Source: Lysinimonas soli
Lineage (GTDB): Bacteria > Actinomycetota > Actinomycetes > Actinomycetales > Microbacteriaceae
NCBI RefSeq assembly: GCF_042655435.1
Contig: NZ_JBHSMG010000002.1
Location: 372,001-436,000 of the forward strand
Length of the DNA: 64,000 nt
Reading direction: 5' to 3'
Below, in pieces: positions 32,975 through 41,777 of this stretch. The notes under the pieces were generated by a model. The model saw only the letters and a list, made by a program, of their open reading frames with translations. It was not told where the DNA came from and made no database searches. A program made the translations under genes and the position numbers. Every line of letters starts with the position of its first letter. The first letter of the stretch is position 1.

Positions 32975-33009
32975 GACCGCCGAACTCGCCAGGTGTGAGC
33001 CCGGCGGTC
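32975..33009 (+). terminator. Possible terminator after ALDH
   Basis: GACCGCCG (32975-32982) pairs with CGGCGGTC (33002-33009) across a 19-base loop, just after the ALDH stop. No U-tract; weak candidate. Confidence 0.35.
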
Positions 33010-33063
33010 TTCGGCGTGTGCGCGGATTACCGATAGTTGTTTCCCACACCATTGAGCGGAAAC

Positions 33064-33079
33064 TTCGTCATAGACCCAT
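33064..33079 (-). promoter_or_regulatory. Island motif ATGGGTCTATGACGAA (site 2)
   Basis: Minus-strand match to the 16-bp island motif, about 100 bp upstream of the binding-protein ATG at 33176. Differs from site 1 at three positions. Putative regulator site for the importer operon. Confidence 0.5.
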
Positions 33080-33175
33080 GGATCATGGTCGCCATACCGT
33101 CTAACGAAACGTGTGATCGTGCTCGCGAGGGCGCGGCTCACCCCGCAGATCGTTACTCAGAGTGGAGTACCAAGC

Positions 33176-34366
33176 ATGAAGCACAGCATTTCCTTGCGCT
33201 CGAAGCTGGCCGGGGCGGTCGCCCTGGCGACCACCACCGCCCTCCTCCTCGCCGGCTGCTCGTCGTCCGGTGGCGACGGCGGAAGCACCGCTTCCGCGGA
33301 TCCGTACATCGTCGGCTTCGCCAATGCCGCCACGGGACCGACGGCGTCGGTCACCTTGGCCTATCAAGAAGCCGCACAACTGGCGATCGACACCATCAAC
33401 GCCGCCGGTGGCATCAAAGGCACCAAGTTGAAGCTGGCTGCCGAAGACGACCTCGGCACCGCTGACGGTGCTGTCGCCGCGATCAACAAGCTCATCAACG
33501 TCGATAATGCGCCGTTCACGCTCATCAACGCCTCGGCACCGACGTCGGCTGCGCAGCCACTGGCTGCGCAGGCCGGTACGGTGCTGCTCTCGCTGGGCGC
33601 GACGAGCAACACCTTGCTCAACAAGGACAACCTGTGGATCAACGGCGTGAACATCGTGCGCCTTGTGCCGGCTCTTGCCGACAAGCTGTGGTCTCAGGGC
33701 CACCGGAAGATCGCATTCATCGGATCCGCCGATCCATTCGGGCAGGGTGCCCTCTCGGTGCTCAAGCCCTACTGGACCAAGCTCGGTGGCACCATCGTCG
33801 CCGAGCAGACGTTCAACTCGGCCACCGACACCGACTTCAGTTCGCAGCTTCTCCAGATCAAGGCGGCCAAGCCCGATTTGGTCTTCGCGGTTGGCATCGG
33901 CGACGTGCTGGGAAACGTCGTCAAGCAGGCTCGTGCCGCCGGCATCACCGTTCCGATGGCTGGCCCGCTGGCCACGGACGGTCTGCTGCACGTGGCCGGA
34001 GCCGATGCCGAGGGTTTCGAGGATGTCGGCCCCGCCGTCAACAACGACCTGAAGACCGCTTCCTTCACCACTCTGAAGACGGACTGGGCGAAGGCGAGCA
34101 AGCTCACGCTGGACTGGCAGCCCGTGACGGCGTATGAGGGCGTGTACCTCTACGCCGACCTCATCAAGCAGGCGCTCGCCGCCGGCAAGGACCCGCGCGA
34201 CGGGACGGTGCTGAACTCGCTGATCAAGAAGGCGAGCTTCGAGGACCTTATGCAGGGCGGCACGGTCAAGTTCGCCGCTGACCACTCGGTCCTGCGCCAG
34301 ATCGCGTTGCGCACGGTCACCGACGGCAAGTTCGTGATCAGCAGCACAGTCACGCCGAAGGAGTAG
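33176..34366 (+). CDS. Liv-type ABC transporter substrate-binding lipoprotein
   Basis: 396 residues from the ATG at 33176; this start gives a lipoprotein signal with lipobox LAGC (Cys28), whereas an upstream in-frame GTG adds 21 residues before it. Type I binding fold: YIVGFANAATGPTASV at the start of the mature protein and INASAPTSAAQPLA. First gene of a four-gene importer operon inside the island, followed by a strong stem-loop. Likely ligand is the aromatic acid or phenol degraded by the island; not shown by sequence. Confidence 0.92.
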   Translation: MKHSISLRSKLAGAVALATTTALLLAGCSSSGGDGGSTASADPYIVGFANAATGPTASVTLAYQEAAQLAIDTINAAGGIKGTKLKLAAEDDLGTADGAVAAINKLINVDNAPFTLINASAPTSAAQPLAAQAGTVLLSLGATSNTLLNKDNLWINGVNIVRLVPALADKLWSQGHRKIAFIGSADPFGQGALSVLKPYWTKLGGTIVAEQTFNSATDTDFSSQLLQIKAAKPDLVFAVGIGDVLGNVVKQARAAGITVPMAGPLATDGLLHVAGADAEGFEDVGPAVNNDLKTASFTTLKTDWAKASKLTLDWQPVTAYEGVYLYADLIKQALAAGKDPRDGTVLNSLIKKASFEDLMQGGTVKFAADHSVLRQIALRTVTDGKFVISSTVTPKE

Positions 34367-34380
34367 CCCCGAGGCCTCCG

Positions 34381-34406
34381 GGCCGGCGCCCGAAAAGGCG
34401 CCGGTC
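34381..34406 (+). other. Intercistronic stem-loop after second binding-protein gene
   Basis: CCGGCGCC (34383-34390) and GGCGCCGG (34397-34404) form a perfect stem around CGAAAA, extendable outward with a G-U pair. It lies 15 bp after the binding-protein stop and 60 bp before the permease, as for the hairpins at 8880 and 58754. Confidence 0.6.
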
Positions 34407-34465
34407 CGGAGCGGGCGCTTCTGCGCAAGATTGGACCGACTCTCAATGCACAAGGCGGAATCACG

Positions 34466-35326
34466 ATGATCGTCCTCAACGCGGCGCTCCTGGGCCTGGC
34501 CCTCGGCGCGCTCTACGCCATGCTGGGGGTGAGCTTCTCGGTGATCTACACGCCGACCAAGATCTTCCACTTCGCACACGGTGCCGTCTTCGCGGCCTCG
34601 GGCTACGCCGGATACGCCTTCCTCGAGATCCTCCACTGGAACATCGTGATCGCGGTGCTCGGAGCGATGGGTGTCGGGGTGGTTCTGGCGCTGGCGGTCG
34701 AGTTCGGCATCTATCTGCCGTTGCGGCGACGGCACGCCTCGCACCTCATCGTGTTCATCGCGTCGGCGAGCGTGCTGTCTCTTGTCACCGCGATCATCGC
34801 GCTGGCCTTCGGTGTCTCCCAGGTCGCCCTCCCGACGCCCATCCGGCCCATCGCCGAGGGTGCTCCTCTCACGAACGAACAGCTGACCAGTCTCATCGTG
34901 GCGGTGGTGATCATCGTGCCGCTTGCGATCTTCTTGAAGCGCTCGCCCTGGGGCATCCGCTTCCGCGCGGTGGGCGACTCCCCCGCCGCTACCGTTCGCC
35001 GCGGAGTGAACGTTCCCAACGTCTACGTCGTCAGCTTCGTGCTGGGTTCGGTGCTCGTGGTGCCGGCGGCACTGCTGCAGGGCTGGGCGGCCGGGTTCCA
35101 GCCAGAGATGGGCTTCAACGCCGCGCTCATCGCGATCGCCACGACGCTTGTTGCACAAGGCAGTTCCATTCTCGCGGTCGCCGCTGTCGGGACCGGCATG
35201 GGCCTCCTCCAGGGGCTCTCCCTCCTGGTCGTACCCTCGGGCTGGCAACAGGGGATCACCTATGCGGTGCTCCTGGTCGTCGTCGTGCTCGCGACTCTGC
35301 TGCGGAAGGGTGCGGTGCTGCGATGA
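34466..35326 (+). CDS. ABC transporter permease, LivH type
   Basis: 286 residues, multi-span membrane protein. LALGALYAMLGVSFSVIYT and FHFAHGAVFA are typical LivH; the EAA-like loop is less canonical than in the region A permease (SSILAVAAVGTGMG). Overlaps the fused permease-ATPase gene by 4 bp. Confidence 0.9.
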   Translation: MIVLNAALLGLALGALYAMLGVSFSVIYTPTKIFHFAHGAVFAASGYAGYAFLEILHWNIVIAVLGAMGVGVVLALAVEFGIYLPLRRRHASHLIVFIASASVLSLVTAIIALAFGVSQVALPTPIRPIAEGAPLTNEQLTSLIVAVVIIVPLAIFLKRSPWGIRFRAVGDSPAATVRRGVNVPNVYVVSFVLGSVLVVPAALLQGWAAGFQPEMGFNAALIAIATTLVAQGSSILAVAAVGTGMGLLQGLSLLVVPSGWQQGITYAVLLVVVVLATLLRKGAVLR

Positions 35327-37011
35327 TCATCAACTACTTCGCCCAGATCGCTGTCCTGGCGGTGGTCTTCGCCATGCTCGCCGCGAGCTACAGCGTCATT
35401 CTGGGCACCGCCGGCGTCTTCTCGGCGATGCACGCAGCTTTCTTCGGGGTGGGCGCATATACGGCGTCGCTGTTGGCCATCAACGGCATCCTCCCTTTCC
35501 CCGTCGACCTACTCGCGGCGATCGTCGCGGCCGGCGTCGTCGGCGTCCTGGTGTTCTTCCCGCTGCGGCGGCTTCCTGGTGAAGCTATCCTGATCGCCAC
35601 GATCGCGCTCCAACTGGTCGTCTCGGCGATCATCACGAACACGGCGGCGCTGGGGGGTCAGGCTGGCCTCTACGGCATCCCCCGACCCAGTCTGCTGGGC
35701 GTCTCATTCCGGCAACCGGTGGCGTACTCCGTTCTCACCGTGGTCATCGCAGGCATTGTGCTGGCGCTGCTGCAGTGGTATCTTTCCCGGTCCTCCCGGC
35801 TGGCGACACGGGCCTGGCGCGACCAGCCGAGTCTCGCCCAATCCTTCGGAATCGCGGGGTCCTATCCCGAGATCGTCGCCTGGATCATCGGGGGAGGCGC
35901 CGCCGCGGTCGCGGGCGCGGTGTACGCCCACTTCGTCGGCTACATCAGTCCCGGATCGTTCGGGCTCAACGAGACCTTGACGATCCTGACGATGCTGATC
36001 GTGGGCGGCCTCGGGAACATCTGGGGGGCGGTGTTCGGCGCCATCGTCTTGACCGCCGTGTCGCAGGCGCTGACCCTGTTGCCGGCCTCGTCTAGCCAGG
36101 TCTCACAACTGCAGCCAATCCTTTACAGCGTCGTGTTGATCGTCATCGTGCTCGTGCGTCCGCAGGGCCTTTTCCCCGAGCGGAACGTGGGGTCGCGCCG
36201 TTACCTGCGGAGAGCCCCACTCGAACGGGCGGTCCAGGCGGCCCAGATCCAGGAGCGCTCGACGGGTCCGGTGGTGATCTCGGGGATCACCAAGAGCTAC
36301 GGCGGGCTCCAGGTGCTGCGCGGAATCGACCTTGAGCTTCGTCCCAACGAGGTGACCGCCGTGCTGGGTCCGAACGGCGCCGGCAAGACGACTCTGTTCA
36401 ACATCGTGGCGGGGGCAGAACGCCCCGACGGCGGCACGGTCACCTGGGGAGCCCAGACGGTCTCCGGCATGCGTTCGCACCAGCTCGCCCGTAAGGGTCT
36501 CGCGCGCTCGTTCCAGGACGCCCGCACCTTTGGCACCTTCAGCGTCTTCGAGTACATGCTCGTGGCAGCGCACTCGCGGCGACGGGGGACCACCGGGCTC
36601 TTCCGTCGCGCCGTCCCCCTGGGTGCGACGGGCGAGATCGAGCGGGCGCTCAAACCCTACGGTCTCGACTCGGCTCTCGACGTGCGCCTGCAGGATCTCT
36701 CCTACGGCCAGGTCAAGATGCTGATGCTGGCGGCGCTCGTCTATTGGAACCCCACCGTCGTCCTCTTCGACGAGCTCGCCGCGGGGCTGGACGCCCGGAG
36801 CACCGCCAACGTGGCCGAGCACGTGCGCGCGCTGCGCAACGAGGAGCGCGTCATCTGCCTGGTCGAGCACAACCTCGAGTTCGTCTGGGCGGCGGCCGAC
36901 CGAGTCGTGCTGCTCGGCGAGGGGCGGATCGTCGCCGATGGCACTCCCGCCGAGATCCGCCAGGATCCGGCCGCGTTCGTCACCTACTTCGGAAAGGCGG
37001 AAGTGCTGTGA
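35323..37011 (+). CDS. Fused LivM-type permease and LivG-type ATPase
   Basis: 562 residues. Residues 1 to about 290 are a LivM-type membrane domain (VILGTAGVFSAMHAAFFGVGAY; GGLGNIWGAVFGAI coupling loop). After a short charged linker, residues ~318-562 are a complete LivG ATPase: Walker A GPNGAGKTT near residue 349, signature LSYGQVKM, Walker B VVLFDELAAGL and VEHNL. The reading frame is continuous with no intervening stop, so this is a true fusion replacing two genes. Region A keeps the same functions on separate polypeptides. Confidence 0.92.
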   Translation: MIINYFAQIAVLAVVFAMLAASYSVILGTAGVFSAMHAAFFGVGAYTASLLAINGILPFPVDLLAAIVAAGVVGVLVFFPLRRLPGEAILIATIALQLVVSAIITNTAALGGQAGLYGIPRPSLLGVSFRQPVAYSVLTVVIAGIVLALLQWYLSRSSRLATRAWRDQPSLAQSFGIAGSYPEIVAWIIGGGAAAVAGAVYAHFVGYISPGSFGLNETLTILTMLIVGGLGNIWGAVFGAIVLTAVSQALTLLPASSSQVSQLQPILYSVVLIVIVLVRPQGLFPERNVGSRRYLRRAPLERAVQAAQIQERSTGPVVISGITKSYGGLQVLRGIDLELRPNEVTAVLGPNGAGKTTLFNIVAGAERPDGGTVTWGAQTVSGMRSHQLARKGLARSFQDARTFGTFSVFEYMLVAAHSRRRGTTGLFRRAVPLGATGEIERALKPYGLDSALDVRLQDLSYGQVKMLMLAALVYWNPTVVLFDELAAGLDARSTANVAEHVRALRNEERVICLVEHNLEFVWAAADRVVLLGEGRIVADGTPAEIRQDPAAFVTYFGKAEVL

Positions 37012-37712
37012 CGCTGATCGCACGCGATGTGACCGCAAGCTACCGCCGTGGTCAGCAGGTCGTGAAGGGCATCGACCTCACGGTCGAGCCCGGCGAGTTC
37101 TCTCTAATCCTCGGCCACAACGGCGCGGGCAAGACGACGTTGCTCAATACCCTCTACGGCACCCAGCACCTCGAGGCGGGGAGCGTGACGCTCAACGGGG
37201 TCGAACTCGCCCCGGGTACGCGCAGCCGCGTCGAGAACGGCGTGGCATTCGTGCCATCGGAGGATGCGGTGATCCCCAATCTCACCGTCCGCGAGAATCT
37301 CGTTGTCGCCGCGACCGCCGTTCCTCGCCGCGCGTCGCGCGATGGGCAGGCTGCGATCAAGGCGGCGCTCGAGTGGTTCCCCGACCTGGACGCGAAGCTC
37401 GGATCTCGGACCCGATCGCTCTCGGGTGGGCAACGTCGGATGGTCGCCATCGCCATGGCGCTCGCGCAACGGCCGTCCTATCTGCTCATGGACGAGCCGT
37501 CGCTCGGTCTGGCGCCATCGATCGTCGACGAGCTGTTCGAGAAGCTCGCGGAGTTGCGCTCCTCGCTCGGTCTGGCCACCCTGGTCGTCGAGCAGACGGC
37601 CCGGACGACCCTGCTCTCTGCTGATCACATCCACGTCATCCGCGGGGGTGAGCAGGCCTTCAGCGGCACACGCGAGGAGTTCGAGAAGCACGACCTCTGG
37701 GAACTGCTCTAG
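37008..37712 (+). CDS. ABC transporter ATP-binding protein, LivF type
   Basis: 234 residues from a GTG overlapping the upstream stop (GTGA). Walker A GHNGAGKTT (His in place of the usual Pro/Ser), signature LSGGQRRM, Walker B LLMDEPSLGLAP and VEQTA. Second ATPase of the island importer. A terminator-like hairpin follows 12 bp after the stop. Confidence 0.92.
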   Translation: MTLIARDVTASYRRGQQVVKGIDLTVEPGEFSLILGHNGAGKTTLLNTLYGTQHLEAGSVTLNGVELAPGTRSRVENGVAFVPSEDAVIPNLTVRENLVVAATAVPRRASRDGQAAIKAALEWFPDLDAKLGSRTRSLSGGQRRMVAIAMALAQRPSYLLMDEPSLGLAPSIVDELFEKLAELRSSLGLATLVVEQTARTTLLSADHIHVIRGGEQAFSGTREEFEKHDLWELL

Positions 37713-37724
37713 GTATCCACGAAA

Positions 37725-37750
37725 AAGGGGGCACCATCCGGCGCCCCCTT
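37725..37750. terminator. Bidirectional terminator between importer and dioxygenase operons
   Basis: AAGGGGGC (37725-37732) pairs with GCCCCCTT (37743-37750), loop of 10. It is flanked by A-rich sequence on the left, giving a U-run for the minus-strand transcript, and lies between two convergent operons. Confidence 0.7.
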
Positions 37751-37776
37751 CTCGTCGTCGCGAGGTCAGCCCGTGA

Positions 37777-38796
37777 TCAGGCGCCCACCCGTGTCGGACG
37801 GTGCAGGCCGGCGCCGCCGGTCGTCACCCTGCCGTTGCTACCCGGCTTCAGATCGATCGGATCGCCATACCAGGTCATGCCCTCGGGGAAGTCCACCGGC
37901 TCCCACTTGAGCGCCTCCCAGTCGGGGTCGAGCACGAGGTAGCCACCCGCGTACAACTCGACACGGTGCCCGGATCCCGGGTCGAACACGTAGAGGTACA
38001 TCGCCTGGCCGATGCCGTGCTTGCCTGGCCCGACGCCGATCTTGACGTCGAGGTCCTGCAGCACGTCCGCCGCCGTGAGCGAGTCAGCGTAGTTCTCGAG
38101 ATTGTAGGCGAGGTGATGCAGCCGGCCGTTGAGCTCGTCGCGGTTGGCGACGATCGCAAGGTCGTGCACTTGCGGAGTCACCGACATCCACGATGCCATC
38201 ACCGTCGTGGGGTTCTCGGGCAGCATGGCGTATTCGCGGCGCTTGAAGCCGAGCGTCTCACGCACCCAGGACTCCGCCTCGTTGATGGTTCCGGGCTCGG
38301 TCTGAATATTGAAATGGTCGAGTCGTCGAACGCCGAGGCCGCGGCGCCTCGAGGAGTTGCTGGGCAACTTCGAACGAATCGCCTCGGGGGCGAGCGGCTT
38401 GTCGATGTCGTAGTACAGCTCGAAGGGGTGCATGCCGCCCGGCAGCAGGAACCGGACGGCGGTGCCGCGACCCTTCTCCGTCGCCGCCGGCACCTCGACG
38501 GTCTCGATCTCCTGCCGGGCGAGTTCCTCGGCGAAGAGTTCGACGTCCTGCGCACGCTTCACCCGGAAGCTGTAGGAGTTGACGACGTTCTCCTCCTGCG
38601 ACGTCAGCACGAGCGAGTGATGCCCGAGTTCCTGATAGGCACGGAGGTACGCGACGTCGCCGTCGCGCTCCACCTCCTCCATGCCGAGGACGTCGCGGAA
38701 GAACCACAGCGACTTCTCGATATCCGTGGTGCCTAAGTTGATCCCGCCGCATTGCGCGATCTGGGGCCCGGGGTTGTACTGGTCTTGCAGTGACAT
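37777..38796 (-). CDS. Type I extradiol ring-cleavage dioxygenase (catechol 2,3-dioxygenase family)
   Basis: 339 residues from the ATG at 38796. Two vicinal-oxygen-chelate modules; the second holds the Fe(II) ligands His161 (RLDHFN), His227/228 (GRLHHLAY) and Glu280 (HRVELYAGG), the classic 2-His-1-Glu set. Cleaves a catechol next to the diol, giving a yellow meta-cleavage product. Co-directional with the C-C hydrolase upstream on the same strand (43-bp gap), which implies a ketone-type fission product from a 3-substituted catechol. Confidence 0.93.
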   Translation of the reverse strand: MSLQDQYNPGPQIAQCGGINLGTTDIEKSLWFFRDVLGMEEVERDGDVAYLRAYQELGHHSLVLTSQEENVVNSYSFRVKRAQDVELFAEELARQEIETVEVPAATEKGRGTAVRFLLPGGMHPFELYYDIDKPLAPEAIRSKLPSNSSRRRGLGVRRLDHFNIQTEPGTINEAESWVRETLGFKRREYAMLPENPTTVMASWMSVTPQVHDLAIVANRDELNGRLHHLAYNLENYADSLTAADVLQDLDVKIGVGPGKHGIGQAMYLYVFDPGSGHRVELYAGGYLVLDPDWEALKWEPVDFPEGMTWYGDPIDLKPGSNGRVTTGGAGLHRPTRVGA

Positions 38797-38839
38797 CAGG
38801 TCTCCTTGGTTGTGTTGTCGGTGCCCGGCTATGTCGGGA

Positions 38840-39718
38840 TCAGTCCGTGCCGAGCAGGAAGTCGAGGTGGATGCGGTTGAACGTCTCCGTCTGCTCGTAC
38901 TGCGGCCAGTGGCCCGCGTTCTCGATGACCGCGAGTCGGCCACGGGGCAGTAGTTCGGCGATCCGCCGCCCCTCGTCGACCGGACCGGATGGATCCTTGG
39001 TGGTCCAGATCACGAGGGCTGGCGTATCGATCGAGCGCAGATCGTCGTCGGTCAGCATGTTGCGCCGTCGCGTCTCGGGATCCTGCAGGGCCATGTTCAT
39101 CTCGCAGGCCATCAGCCAATCCGGCTGCTGGAAGATCGCCTGCCTCGTCCTGACGAGGTCATCGCTGACCATCGATGGGTCTGCCATGAGCCATTCCAGC
39201 CGTGCCTTCACGCGCTCCCACGACGGATCGCGAGCCGCGTCCATCGAGAGCGTGTACAGCCGCTCCATCACCGCGGGATTCGCCATCGTGCCGCCCATGG
39301 TGTTCAAAGCAATGCGCTCGACGCGGTCCGGATGCAGTTGAGCGAATCGCGCGCCGACCCAACCACCCAGGGATTCACCGGCGAGATAGGTCGTCTCTGC
39401 TCCCAGCTGGTCGAGTATGGCCGAGACCTGGTCGATGTAATGCGCGATCTCGAGCGGGTGATCGGGTTTGCTCGAGTAGCCATGGCCGATGAAGTCGATG
39501 GCCCAGACGTCGAAGTGCTCCCCGTGCGCGCGAAGATTGCGCACGTAGGCCTCCGCGTGTCCGGTGATGCCGTGCAGCATGAGGAGTTTCGGCTTCGATG
39601 TATCGCCGGCATGCAGATAGCGGGTGCGGTAGCCCCCGGCCTCGATGAACCCTTGGCTGAACTCGACCTGCGCCAGGTCGGACCAGACGCTGGTGTAGGG
39701 ATGCCGGGAATCGGACAT
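38840..39718 (-). CDS. Alpha/beta hydrolase, meta-cleavage product C-C hydrolase
   Basis: 292 residues from the ATG at 39718. MLHGITGHAEAY (oxyanion region), nucleophile elbow GESLGGW and ENAGHWPQYEQ with the catalytic His, as in BphD/MhpC/DmpD. Hydrolyses the ring-fission product to 2-hydroxypenta-2,4-dienoate plus an acid. Family relative of the hydrolase at 53100-53963. First gene of the minus-strand unit; its promoter region holds island motif site 3. Confidence 0.92.
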   Translation of the reverse strand: MSDSRHPYTSVWSDLAQVEFSQGFIEAGGYRTRYLHAGDTSKPKLLMLHGITGHAEAYVRNLRAHGEHFDVWAIDFIGHGYSSKPDHPLEIAHYIDQVSAILDQLGAETTYLAGESLGGWVGARFAQLHPDRVERIALNTMGGTMANPAVMERLYTLSMDAARDPSWERVKARLEWLMADPSMVSDDLVRTRQAIFQQPDWLMACEMNMALQDPETRRRNMLTDDDLRSIDTPALVIWTTKDPSGPVDEGRRIAELLPRGRLAVIENAGHWPQYEQTETFNRIHLDFLLGTD

Positions 39719-39781
39719 GTCTCGCAACCTCCACTGCGGCCGCCTCAACGCGCGCCGATCCCAGGGTATGTACCGTGTGTG

Positions 39782-39797
39782 ATAGGTCAATGACGAA
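39782..39797 (+). promoter_or_regulatory. Island motif ATAGGTCAATGACGAA (site 3)
   Basis: In the 131-bp divergent gap between the C-C hydrolase (64 bp from its ATG) and the LysR gene (53 bp). Shares 13 of 16 positions with site 1. Position beside lysR is typical for an autoregulated LysR operator. Confidence 0.6.
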
Positions 39798-39849
39798 GTT
39801 CGCAAGGATTAGATACGCGATAAGCTAAGGATCGTTTCGAAGGAGAGGC

Positions 39850-40800
39850 ATGAGCGACGACAATCGGATATCGCTACAGAAGCTTGAGGTCTTCAGCCGA
39901 GTTGCTCATCTGGGTGGTGTTCGCAAGGCCGCCGAAGAGTTGTATATCTCGCAACCCGTTGTCAGCGCTCACATCCGCTCCCTGCAGGAGCGCATCGGCG
40001 CCAAGCTCTTTCAGCGAGACGGCCGGGGCATTGCTCTGACCGAAGCTGGCGAACGGGTGCTGCTCTGGGCGAACGAGGTTCTCCGCGGTCGGGCCGAGCT
40101 CGACAAGGAAATCGAGAGCCTCGCCAAGGGCGCCGCCGGATCCGTCTCGATCGGGTGCACGATCAGCGTCGGCAACTCGGTCGTAGGACCGGCCGCAGTC
40201 GCTTACAAGCAGGTCCATCCAGTTGTGGACATCCGTGTCGAGATGACACCCGCAGAGAACGCGGTCGAAGGTGTGCGGACTGGTAGGCACGACTTCGCTG
40301 TCGTCGCTGGAGAGGGTGTGTTCGACAGCCGGACCTACCGTGCCGAGTTGATCGCGAGGCCGGAACTCGTTCTCATCGCCTCGCCGGAGCGGGCGGACCT
40401 ACCGGCTCGGATCGACGTGAAGACCCTTAGCGCGCTGCCCTTCGTGGCGCCACCAGAGGGGCTCGCTATCCGCCGCAGTCAGGATGCCGCGCTTGCCGAG
40501 ATCGGTGTGCAGGACCGTAGGGTCGAGATCGAACTCGGCAGCGCGGACGCAATGAAGCGGGGCGTACTGTCGAACCTGGGTGTCGCGCTACTGTCGCGCG
40601 CTGCTGTCGAAGCGGAGGTGCGCAGCGGGGCGCTGCGCGAGATCCAGATCGACGCGCCGCCCTTGCGTGATCTGCTGTTCCTCGTCAGCCGGGCGGGGCA
40701 GCGCTTCACGCCGTTGCAACGCAATCTGCGGGATGCCGTTCGCAGCGCGGTGGTCGAGCGCTACGGAGCGATCGAGAGCGCGACCGTGACCTCCGACTGA
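39850..40800 (+). CDS. LysR-family transcriptional regulator
   Basis: 316 residues; AAGGAGAGG precedes the ATG. N-terminal winged HTH (LQKLEVFSRVAHLGGVRKAA, then ISQPVVSAHIRSLQERIG) and a LysR substrate-binding domain. The only regulator recognised in the island, divergent from the ring-cleavage unit and upstream of the lower-pathway operon, so the probable activator of both through the ATAG..ATGACGAA sites. Likely inducer is a pathway intermediate. Confidence 0.93.
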   Translation: MSDDNRISLQKLEVFSRVAHLGGVRKAAEELYISQPVVSAHIRSLQERIGAKLFQRDGRGIALTEAGERVLLWANEVLRGRAELDKEIESLAKGAAGSVSIGCTISVGNSVVGPAAVAYKQVHPVVDIRVEMTPAENAVEGVRTGRHDFAVVAGEGVFDSRTYRAELIARPELVLIASPERADLPARIDVKTLSALPFVAPPEGLAIRRSQDAALAEIGVQDRRVEIELGSADAMKRGVLSNLGVALLSRAAVEAEVRSGALREIQIDAPPLRDLLFLVSRAGQRFTPLQRNLRDAVRSAVVERYGAIESATVTSD

Positions 40801-40833
40801 TCGGGTTTCGCTGATCGTTCCGTCGCTGGAATG

Positions 40834-40852
40834 CACATAGTCCTATGTGTTG
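40834..40852. promoter_or_regulatory. Palindrome CACATAG-TC-CTATGTG upstream of lower-pathway operon (site 4)
   Basis: Perfect 7+2+7 inverted repeat at 40834-40849. Its core ATAGTCCTATG (40837-40847) matches the first 11 positions of the island motif. It lies 44 bp upstream of the amidohydrolase ATG, overlapping the expected promoter. Confidence 0.6.
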
Positions 40853-40892
40853 GTTCGTCCTAAGGTGGCGCCAGGACAAGGAGGTTTCACCC

Positions 40893-41777
40893 ATGCCGGA
40901 ACGACGCCACGTGACGAGGGTCTTCGATACGCATCACCACGTCGGTGAATTGGCGCTGGGGATCGAAGAGGTCACGGGTGAAGCGGCCGTCACCCGCAAG
41001 GCCGACGAGCACCGCGCCATGCTCGACGACTTCGGGATCACCGCGGTCGCGGTGATCCCCGGCTTCCAGTACGAGCGCACCCGGGGCATCGACGACACCC
41101 GGCGCATCAATACCGACATCGCCAGTTACCGCGATGCCGATCGCACGCGTTTTCCGGTGGCCCTGGGCATCCTCGAGCCGCTCTACGACCTGAAGGCCAA
41201 CGAGGAAGAGCTGGAGCGCCTCGTCTCTGAACTGCAGATCGACGGCATCGCCTGGCACACGCGCTATCAGGCGGTCGCGGTGTCCGATCGCCGAATGCAT
41301 CAGCTGGTAGAGCGCGTCGCCGACCGGGGACTTCCCTGCTATGTCCACATGTTCTATGAATCAGGCCTCGAGTCGCCCTGGATGCTGATCGACCTTGCGA
41401 GAGCACACCCGGAGGCCACAATCGTTGCCCTGGACGCCTTCTCCGGAGCCACGAACGTGCGCTGGATGGACGACATCGCCGAACGATGCCCGAACGTCCT
41501 CTTCGACACCGCGATCGCCTTTCCGCTTCTGCGGCCGATCGACAGCTTCGTGGAGAAGTTCGGCTCGGAGCGCCTCCTCTTTGGCACCGATTCGTATGCG
41601 AAGCCGTTGCTCTACAACTACCCGTCATCGCTCAACGAACTGCTCTACTCACCGATGCCCCAACAGGACCTCGAGGCGATCCTCGGCGGCAACTTCCTGA
41701 GACTGTTCCCCCAGGCGGTCGAGCGCATCGAGGCTGCGTCGACCGAGCGGGGAGATGCCGATGCTGTCACCCGCTGA
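40893..41777 (+). CDS. Amidohydrolase family 2 protein (ACMSD-like)
   Basis: 294 residues from the ATG at 40893, which has AAGGAGG at 40878-40884. DTHHHVG gives the N-terminal HxH metal site, CYVHMFYESG and LFGTDSYAKP the later ligands. Non-oxidative decarboxylases and hydrolases share this fold. In a meta-cleavage operon it could act on an aromatic acid or on a ring-fission product. First of seven tightly spaced genes; its end overlaps the hydratase start. Confidence 0.88.
   Translation: MPERRHVTRVFDTHHHVGELALGIEEVTGEAAVTRKADEHRAMLDDFGITAVAVIPGFQYERTRGIDDTRRINTDIASYRDADRTRFPVALGILEPLYDLKANEEELERLVSELQIDGIAWHTRYQAVAVSDRRMHQLVERVADRGLPCYVHMFYESGLESPWMLIDLARAHPEATIVALDAFSGATNVRWMDDIAERCPNVLFDTAIAFPLLRPIDSFVEKFGSERLLFGTDSYAKPLLYNYPSSLNELLYSPMPQQDLEAILGGNFLRLFPQAVERIEAASTERGDADAVTR

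Noticed and set aside
33101..35248. Long minus-strand open frame (715 codons) across the binding protein and permease
   Set aside because: Low-complexity charged translation, spans an intergenic hairpin and two supported genes on the other strand.
37743..37760. CRISPR-like or satellite repeats
   Set aside because: No regularly spaced short repeats found anywhere in the window; this GC-rich spot is a terminator stem.
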